The notes beneath the pieces are model-generated. The model worked only from the letters and a program-made list of their open reading frames with translations, did no database searches and had not been told where the DNA came from. From the NCBI GenBank assembly GCA_026770585.1, contig MU647568.1, positions 62,922 to 93,405 of the forward strand: 30,484 nucleotides of DNA, given 5' to 3'. Every line of letters begins with the position of its first letter. Within the stretch, counting starts at the first letter, position 1. Made by a program: the position numbers and the translations under genes. Positions 24,781 to 30,484 of this stretch are shown piece after piece. The DNA is from Baffinella frigidus (lineage: Eukaryota; Cryptophyceae; Cryptomonadales; Baffinellaceae).

Positions 24781-25148
24781 GCCGAAAATGCGCTAGCTCC
24801 ATTCGGAGGGGGGGTAAGCCACAAACGGGCCCATTTCTTTTCGCCTGCCTGGGCACCTGGTGAAGACTTATGAAAGTCAACGGTTTAGGGATGCTTGTGT
24901 GGCACATGGCTCAATGCTCCACTCTTATTTCCGCCTGGGTGTGCTACATCAAGGGTTACACCACTGTACCGGTGTCCTGGTTCAGGACCGGAGGCCAGAC
25001 GGCTAGATTTATCAGAAAGGAAGCATGGCCTTTCTGCAGGATAAATTCCGGTGTCCGCCTATGTTGGGAGCTCGAAAAACCTAAAGAACCTAAAGGATCA
25101 GCAAAAATTTAGAAGGACTATTTTTTGGCAGCAGAGTAGGCACGAACC
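24781..25148 (+). other. Open frame with repeated IRKEAWPF segment
   Basis: A plus frame (24870-25112, 80 codons) contains MLVWHMAQCSTLISAWVCYI and FIRKEAWPFCRINSGVRLCW, then ELEKPKEPKG. The second part is conserved as protein with the minus frame at 19588-19685. It is a repeat-derived coding remnant rather than a confirmed gene. Confidence 0.3.
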
Positions 25149-25251
25149 ATCCCTTAAGTGGCCAGTAGGCGCATACGCCCTACCGTAGGGCCCTAGGACC
25201 TGCCTAGGACCTCTTGCGGGTCAATTTTGACCGGCTGGCCACTTAAGGGAT
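25149..25251. mobile_element. Family B element, copy 5
   Basis: 103 bp with near-perfect ends ATCCCTTAAGTGGCCAG, flanked by ACC on both sides. Confidence 0.85.
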
Positions 25252-25290
25252 ACCTCATGAAACTGGCCTCCTTTGGTCAGCCGATCACGG

Positions 25291-25413
25291 TACAGGGGTA
25301 CCTCGCTCATAAGAAAACGCCACCCCCCCTAGGACCACCATAGGGCCCTAGACACAGGCCTACTGTAGGCTCCTAGGGAGTGGCGCTTTCTTATGAGCGA
25401 GGTACCCCATGTA
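25291..25413. mobile_element. Family C element, copy 4
   Basis: 123 bp with the 26-bp C ends; the right end reads GGTACCCCATGTA. Confidence 0.85.
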
Positions 25414-25479
25414 GTGTAATTTGCCAAGGGATCCTTGGTCAAACATATTTTCACCACACGTCTGGCCTCCTATCGACGT

Positions 25480-25582
25480 ATCCCTTGAGTAGCCAGTAGG
25501 CGCATACGCCCTACCGTAGGGCCCTAGGACCTGCCTAGGACCTCTTGGCGGTCAAATTTGACCGGCTGGCCACTTGAGGGAT
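25480..25582. mobile_element. Family B element, copy 6
   Basis: 103 bp, nearly identical to copy 5 internally (CATACGCCCTACCGTAGGGC), ends ATCCCTTGAG/CTTGAGGGAT carrying matched changes at both ends. Confidence 0.85.
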
Positions 25583-25634
25583 GGCCTCCTCCTACGTCCC
25601 TTGAAACCAGTGGGGTTTGTCAGCAAATTTCGTA

Positions 25635-25796
25635 CCACACAGCGGGCTTCGAAGGGATTTTCGGCCCAAATCGGGCCATCTTTCCGTCACCTTATCCGTA
25701 GGAACCCCCCCTATGTCCCCACGGATTGCCTACCGTAGGGTCCTAGGTCTTATCGCTTAGGGGTTATTCAAAATCCCTTCGAAGTCTGCTGTGTGG
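25635..25796. mobile_element. Family G element, copy 2
   Basis: 162 bp, ends CCACACAGCGGGCTTCGAAG and its one-mismatch inverse. No internal duplication, unlike 11684-11913, and inverted relative to it. 25797-26195 holds a family H-like CTCGAGTGG end near 26000 and no supported gene. Confidence 0.8.
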
Positions 25797-26195
25797 TCAT
25801 CGAGGAGTGCGCAAATGTTGAGAAGATTCAAAGTGGTCAGGATAGCCACACGAGAACGCTAGAGGGGCCTATTTAAAAGTGTGGTGACTTTCGTGAGATT
25901 GGTCACGTAATTCTGCAAAATTAGCACAGTCACGAAGTTGGAATACCCTATCCTGGTACAAATTTACAACCACAAATGTAAAAAGGCTCCTCCAACATTC
26001 TCGAGTGGAGGACGCCATTTTACAACACGTCTTATCTTGAGCACATTGCCTGGTTGCTGACAAATCTGGGAACGAAACGGGTTTCCCCGAATTCGGTCTC
26101 TTTGTCCTCTAGTCAAATAAGTAAGAATTCCTTCGTACCAAAAAACAATGAAGCAGCCGATATTTCGAATTTTATTGTGTTTTGTCTCCTATTCT

Positions 26196-27110
26196 TGGGT
26201 TTAGGGTTTAGGGGTTGGGGTTTAGGGGTTGGGGTTTAGGGTTTAGGGTTTAGGGTTTAGGGTACAAGGTTTAGGGTTTAGGGTTTAGGGTTTAGGGTTT
26301 GAGGTTTAGGTTTTATGTTTGAGGGTTTAGGGTTTAGGGTTTAGAGTTCGGGGTTTAGGCTTTAGGCTTTAGGCTCTAGGCTTTAGGCTTAAGGCTTTAG
26401 GGTTTAGGGTTTAGGGTATTCGGTTTAGAGTTTAAGGTATTGGGTTTAGGGTTGAGAGGTTGGGGGTTGGGGGTTTGGGATTGGGGTTTAGTGTTCGTGG
26501 TTTAGTTTTTCGGTTTTCAGTCTTTAGTATCTAGGGTTCAGGGCTTTAGATTGAGGGTTCAGGCTTCAGGCTTTAGGCTTTAGTGTTGATTGTTTAGGGT
26601 AAGTGTTTAGTGTTTAGTGTTTAGTGTTTAGAGTTTCGGGTTCCGGTTTTGGTTTTTCGAGTTATGGTTTCGGGGGTTGGGTTTTGGTTTTAGGGCTCAG
26701 GTTTCAGGGGTGACGGTTGAGAGTTGAGAGTTTCGTGTTTCGGGTAACGTGTTTGGGTTTTGGGGTCTGCAGTTTAGTGTTTGGAATTTGGGCTGTTGGG
26801 TTTCGGGTTGAGGATTTGGCATTTAGGGTTTTGGATTTGGTGTTTAGTGTTCAGGATTTCGGGTTTAGTGTTCAGGATTTCGGGTTTAGGGTTTAGGGTC
26901 TAGGGGTTCGGGTCAGGATCTCGGGTTTCGGGTTTAGGGTTCAGGGATCAGGGTTTTGGGTTTATTGTTTAGGGGTTTGTGTTTCGTGTTTCGTGTGTAG
27001 GGTTTAGGGTTTGGTTTTTGGTTTTGAGTGTTTGGGGTTTGGGGTTTGGGGTTTAGTATTTATGATTTAGGATTTCGGTGTTTAGGGTGTAGTGTTTAGG
27101 ATTTAGGGTT
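26196..27110 (+). repeat. Long degenerate TTTAGGG tract
   Basis: About 900 bp of heptamers and drifted variants (TTTAGGC, TTTCGGG, TTTAGTG, TTTGGGG). G-rich on plus. Its right edge is directly followed, on the minus strand, by a GTGCGT donor, so it would be intron. Confidence 0.95.
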
Positions 27111-27124
27111 GAGCTCCGACGCAC

Positions 27125-27362
27125 CTGCAGCCGTGGCGGCCTTCTGTGTGTCGGACGCAGCCGCAGCTTCCTTACGCTGCCGGACGTCCCCACGACGCCG
27201 TCGGCGGCGCCAGCGTTTGGCGTCGCCGGGCTGCGCCGCAAGCGTCTGGCCGCCGTCGCCTGCGGGGATCTCCCCATCGCCAGGAAGCGTTGCGGCCCCG
27301 TCATTTCCGTCAACCCCAGTGTGCCGCTTTGCGAGCGCTCCGTCCGCCCTTTTTTCTGTCAT
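27125..27362 (-). CDS. Candidate exon, Ala/Arg/Gly-rich
   Basis: From ATG 79 codons plus one base: MTEKRADGALAKRHTGVDGN, then DGAATLPGDGEIPAGDGGQT, then AKRWRRRRRRGDVRQRKEAA and AAASDTQKAATAA, ending at donor CTGCAG/GTGCGT. The Arg-rich run could be a nuclear or nucleic-acid-binding segment (inference). Plus-strand frames are also open because of high GC, and another minus frame (AKVVPGLSSPERSTDDRKKG) fits the upstream mini-exon better, so the reading frame is unsettled. Confidence 0.35.
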
Positions 27363-27369
27363 CCGTTGA

Positions 27370-27398
27370 TCGTTCCGGGGAAGAGAGCCCCGGAACGA
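27370..27398. repeat. Perfect 11-bp-arm hairpin
   Basis: TCGTTCCGGGG, loop AAGAGAG, CCCCGGAACGA. It lies just upstream of the ATG at 27362 on the minus strand; in one spliced model it is coding. Confidence 0.7.
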
Positions 27399-27480
27399 CC
27401 TTCGCTACCAGATGAGACCCCGCTTGGGAGGAGAGAGGCCGCGCCGGCCAAGGCCCACACACAAGCGAGAGAGAACTTAC

Positions 27481-27524
27481 CTTCATTGGTCAACCACCGA
27501 GGCTCGTCACTTGTCCGACCGAGG
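27481..27524 (-). CDS. Mini-exon with perfect GTAAGT donor
   Basis: 44 bp: one base, LGRTSDEPRWLTNE, one base, then GAAG/GTAAGT. Acceptor-like TTGTGAG precedes. The plus copy at 19480 lacks the TGGTTGACC...GGCC portion including this donor. Splicing to TCTGGTAG/CGAAGG at 27404 keeps a frame (AKVVPGLSSP). Confidence 0.35.
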
Positions 27525-27539
27525 CTCACAAGGGTTTTG

Positions 27540-27830
27540 ATTTTAGGTTTTAGGGATTGGGATTTAGGGTTTCGGATTTAGGGTTAAGCGTTTAGCGTAG
27601 GTTTCAGGGTCTAGGGTTTCAGGGTTAGGATTCAAAGTTTCGGTTGTAGGGACAAGGTTTAGGGAGTAGGATTTAAAATGTAGGGTACAGGGTTCGGAAT
27701 TGAGGGTGTCATGTTATGGTTGAGACAATCCTGCTGTAGGGGCCTAGTGGGGAGCGCAAAACACATCATTGTTTACACGTGTGAGCCTAGCGCCCGGGAA
27801 GTCGAGAGGGGATGCGCATCAACCACTCGA
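27540..27830 (+). repeat. Short decayed heptamer tract and duplicated block
   Basis: 27540-27715 decayed TTTAGGG. 27722-27830 matches 19236-19280 and 19760-19800 (GGGGAGCGCAAAA; GAGCCTAGCGCCCGGGA), so the segmental duplication extends here with rearrangement. Confidence 0.7.
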
Positions 27831-28032
27831 GGCTAGAAAGGGGACCATTTTACATGTGGGGTTGTTAAATTCAGTACCAGTCACGGGCAGGCTGGGTCAC
27901 GTACCTGCGGGATATCCCGCAGGTACGTGACCAAACGCCCCTATTTGTACGAAAATTACTACACCACTTTTTTTTTCTTCTCTTGTAAAGGGCTCCCTGT
28001 TTCAAAATAGTCACATTGCTAGCCTCGAGTGG
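27823..28032. mobile_element. Family H element, full copy
   Basis: 210 bp, ends CCACTCGAGGCTAG and the inverse. Contains a perfect 38-bp palindrome at 27895-27932 (half: GGTCACGTACCTGCGGGAT). 28363-28425 repeats the right end plus flank (CTCGAGTGGAATGCACACC, then TCTTCAGGTGATGG), suggesting duplication of an element edge. Confidence 0.8.
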
Positions 28033-28186
28033 AATGCACACCTCTTCAGGTGATGGAGAAATTCTCCTCCCCGTTGAGAATCAGCCAACATTTCCCGGAA
28101 TCGTTCTACAAACCCGTACAAACCCGTCGTCTTTTGGTGTGAAAACGATCAGTCAGAGGCAGAGCTACGGAATCTGCCCGGAAGCC

Positions 28187-28353
28187 TACAGGGGTACCTC
28201 GCTCATAAGAAACACCCACCCCCCTAGGACCATCATAGGGCCCTAGGCATAGGCCTACTGTAGGGTCCTAGGGGGGTGCGGTTTTTTATGAGCGAGGTAC
28301 CCCGGTAGGGGACCTCAGGGGGTGCGGTTTCTTATGAGCGAGGTACCCCTGTA
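28187..28353. mobile_element. Family C element with a second right end
   Basis: 28187-28307 is a full copy. 28308-28353 repeats only the right end (GGTGCGGTTTCTTATGAGCG). This could be a nested or tandem insertion remnant. Confidence 0.85.
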
Positions 28354-28399
28354 GGGGTCCTGTTTTGAAATAGTCACATTCCTAGCCTCGAGTGGAATG

Positions 28400-29246
28400 C
28401 ACACCTCTTCAGGTGATGGAGAAATTTAATTTCGGACCAAGACAGAATCTGCCCCGCTATCTTAGGCTCCCCACGTGGAAGGTAAGGGTGTATATGCTAT
28501 TTTAGGCATCAAATGATGCTATCTTACGCCTTTTCATCAGGACAGATTCTGGTATGGTCCGAGATGAAATTCTCCTCCCCGTGCCCACGCACCCACCATC
28601 CGAATTTCGTGCTGCATGGTCGCCCAAACAGGATGAAGCCCAGGGGAAAGGGGTCTGTGCTGGGAGGACGAGCTTTCGTGCGATTTCCGAGGGGTCGATG
28701 TTTGGATCCAGCCATTCATTCACTTGATTGCACACGCGCACCACACATAACCTATTCACAGCCACACCACCCACCCACTCACCTTACACGCAGTCCTTGT
28801 GACTAAGCCTCATGTGCACAGCCACACTACCCTCTCTCTCTCTCTCTCTCCCTCTCTCTCTCCCTCTCTCTCGCGCAGTCCGATCTCACGCACCCCTCGC
28901 CCCATTCAGCCCTTGCGACCATGCCTCCGGTGGTCACAGCCTGCTAAGCCAGCAATCGACACGGCCTTTGGTGCTTTGGTGCTTTGTATTACACTCACAT
29001 CGAAGGCCATAACTCATTTACAGCCACACTACCCTCTCTCTCCCTCTCTCTCTCTCTCTCTCCAACTCACACACACCATCATTGCTCACAGCCTGCTAAG
29101 CCAGCCATCGACACGGCCTAACACCGACGGTGTCGCGCGTGGTCTCGAGGACCTCGAAGGCCTTGGGCTCGTCGGGAGGACGTCAGAGTGTCGTCCTCGC
29201 TGGAGAAGGAGATTACAGGACCAGCGTGAAGATCCAAGGGGGATTT
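28400..29246. repeat. Segmental duplication copy 2, flank
   Basis: Homologous to 19794-20558. Contains CT microsatellites (28829-28873, 29033-29062) inside a ~200-bp tandem duplicate (CACAGCCTGCTAAGCCAGC twice). GGTGCTTTGTATTACACTCA, then CATCGAAGGCCA at about 28977 also occurs at 5514. 29120-29215 is an internal duplicate of 29362-29460, part of the serine-rich gene, with a frameshift. Confidence 0.8.
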
Positions 29247-29861
29247 TTACAAAAACTCCCCTTGAAAGATCCTCTGCGGGAGGTCGCATTCATCGTCGAG
29301 GCCGAGCCTCGAGAGCTTGCGCGGCATCGCGGGCGGGGCTGATGAAGACCGGTGATAACCGAGGGTGTCGCGCGTGGTCGCGAAGACGTCGAAGGTCTTG
29401 GGGTCGTCGGGGTGCGGCGCGCTGGGCGTCAAAGTGTCGTCCTCGCTGGAGAAAGGGGATGATGCGCTCGTCGTCTTCGAGAGAACTCGAATGTCGCAGT
29501 CATCCTTGAGGCTGAGACTCCAAAGCTCGCACTTGGTGTACGATGACTGCGACCTCGCATCGATCCCGGTGTTCTTGGCCACTCTCGTGAGATCCTCGCG
29601 GTCGACGAACCCAGAGGCGTTGGTCCTCCAGAGCTTGCGCGTGGTCAAGGGCGGGGACGATGAAGACCGCAACGTGCATTTTCCAGCTGATGGCCCGGCT
29701 TCTGCCGGTGCTTGTCGTCTGGTCAGGAGGGGCCGATGGAGGAACGCAGGGACGAGGGACGAGAGCCTTGAAACGGTGCTGCTGCTGCTGCCCGTGCTTC
29801 CCTCGCTGGTCGTGCGGCGGGGGTTCGGGGGGATGTTCAGGAAGGACGCGACGAAGTCCAT
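29247..29861 (-). CDS. Serine-rich protein, copy 2
   Basis: ATG at 29861, 204 codons and TAA. Order: MDFVASFLNIPPNPRRTTSE; poly-Ser; RSSSSPPLTTRKLWR; FVDREDLTR; ELWSLSLKDDCDIRVLSKT; FSSEDDTLTPSAPHPDDPKT; RSSSAPPAMPRKLSRLGLDD; ends FQGEFL. Two RSSS.PP....RKL modules and SSEDD/PDDPK acidic motifs repeat. No membrane segment or signal peptide; cytoplasmic or nuclear by inference. The stop lies in a hairpin (AAGGGGGATTTTT/AAAAACTCCCCTT, 29235-29270), so the true end may have been lost. Same-strand relative at 20559-20918. Unrecognised. Confidence 0.6.
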   Translation of the reverse strand: MDFVASFLNIPPNPRRTTSEGSTGSSSSTVSRLSSLVPAFLHRPLLTRRQAPAEAGPSAGKCTLRSSSSPPLTTRKLWRTNASGFVDREDLTRVAKNTGIDARSQSSYTKCELWSLSLKDDCDIRVLSKTTSASSPFSSEDDTLTPSAPHPDDPKTFDVFATTRDTLGYHRSSSAPPAMPRKLSRLGLDDECDLPQRIFQGEFL

Positions 29862-30484
29862 GCTGTGTGGCTCGGTGGAAAGTTGCCAAAAGGATGGCAG
29901 TTCCACTTTCCCTCTTGAAGCCTCACTCGGCCGAGGCTGCCTATGCGAACAGAATAAAAATCGATTGTAATGCGTGTAGTAATTTTAGTGTGTTTTGTCA
30001 GCAATTGATCACAATTCCGTTCGAAAAGCGAACGGAAACGTGATGAATTGCTGACTTTTGGCGTGTTCCCCGGGCAATAATCCATTAATTGACTTAAGAA
30101 TCTGTTCGCATTGCAGCCTCGTACGGGGACGGGGGGGGGGCGGGGCCGTCCGAAGGCGTATTTGAGGGGTGTTTTTGAATTAAAAGACCCTGTTGTTGAC
30201 AGTTGAGCCAGTCAAAAGTAATTTTACCACACCAGATGGCCTCCTTGTAAGTCATGTTTTTTTAATTTGTCAGCAAATTTCGGGAAGATTTGTTTTTTTA
30301 TTTCAGATCTGTCAGCAACAAGGCCACATGTTTCCAGATTAGTCAGCAACACGACGTAACCGTACCATTTTCGTACAAATGCGACCGAAATATGTTCGTA
30401 CAAGCCAGTCAGGGACCTTCGAGATTCAATTCGAGAACGGCGATCGGATTCCTGGAGAGTCAGAGGACAGTCAACCTAGTCAAC
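29862..30484. other. Hairpin and repeat tail
   Basis: 29997-30055: GTCAGCAATTGATCACAATT, then CCGTTCG, pairs with its near inverse around AAAAG. 30260-30484 has GTCAGCAAATTT words shared with 21087 and 25618, and a block shared with 23390-23470. No gene seen. Confidence 0.65.

Noticed and set aside
27109-27415. Plus-strand Ala/Pro-rich frames
   Set aside because: They overlap the minus candidate exon in GC-rich DNA and lack splice sites or a start context; kept only as an alternative.
982-27715. Interior TTTAGGG tracts as a true chromosome end
   Set aside because: They are degenerate, short and surrounded by other sequence on both sides; they are interstitial.
18342-28307. Family C as hAT elements because of the CAGGG-like ends
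   Set aside because: No 8-bp target duplications; TA at all edges fits a TA-target element better.
1-30484. CRISPR array, rRNA genes, bacterial operons
   Set aside because: No regular repeat-spacer structure, no conserved rRNA segments, no tightly spaced long frames; splice-like signals and repeats indicate a eukaryote.

Overview
Nuclear eukaryotic DNA, most likely from a microalga or another protist with plant-type telomere repeats. The evidence is TTTAGGG-type degenerate tracts, many short inverted-repeat (MITE-like) elements, CT/GA microsatellites, GT-AG splice signals, an AATAAA poly(A) context, and no bacterial-style operon or long recognisable gene. I cannot name the species. No rRNA, tRNA, CRISPR or complete transposase is visible.

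Most long open frames are artefacts of simple repeats. The plausible coding signal is a set of short exons, nearly all on the minus strand. It becomes visible when short frames are read together with their splice sites. From high to low coordinate: a C-rich, Arg-rich exon (27.1-27.5 kb); a terminal exon with AATAAA downstream (22.2 kb); exons at 19.2-19.4 and 18.6 kb; a phase-compatible four-exon chain (17.5-16.6 kb); a repeated CNKVTCQPRT exon family (15.0-13.6 kb); LEHVF exons (13.3-12.4 kb); a hydrophobic 91-codon exon (10.5-10.8 kb); a hydrophobic exon at 8.5 kb with an array of partial copies; exons at 7.5, 7.2 and 6.7 kb; and a thrice-repeated hydrophobic exon (5.4-4.8 kb). These may be parts of one or a few long, intron-rich genes, several encoding membrane segments. 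No product could be recognised.

The introns between these exons hold two kinds of material. First, dispersed inverted-repeat elements: at least ten families, named A-H, L, T, V, W, X and Y here. Some have target-site duplications or related empty sites inside this window. Second, telomere-like tracts, always G-rich on the plus strand and therefore C-rich (CCCTAAA) in the exon sense strand. Exon edges with their splice sites are repeatedly duplicated on the two sides of these tracts. The clearest case is a 14-bp direct duplication over a splice acceptor, flanking the tract at 14951-15096. This link between telomere-like insertion, exon-edge duplication and intron growth is the most interesting feature of the window.

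Region by region: 1-610 CCCTACA tract and microsatellites; 614-4750 elements A, B, D, H plus telomere-like and GGTTCAGGAT repeats; 4.8-10.8 kb exon families mixed with tracts; 10.8-13.5 kb nested elements; 13.5-15.1 kb duplicated exons; 15.4-19.4 kb elements plus exon chain; 19.2-20.9 and 27.7-29.9 kb a diverged segmental duplication carrying a serine-rich gene; 21-25.8 kb inverted duplications, elements B/C/G/Y and a decayed coding fragment; 26.2-27.7 kb a long degenerate tract; 30.0-30.5 kb hairpin and repeat tail. Families A, B, C and G share internal words (CCTAGGACC, CCTACCGTAGG) but have different ends.
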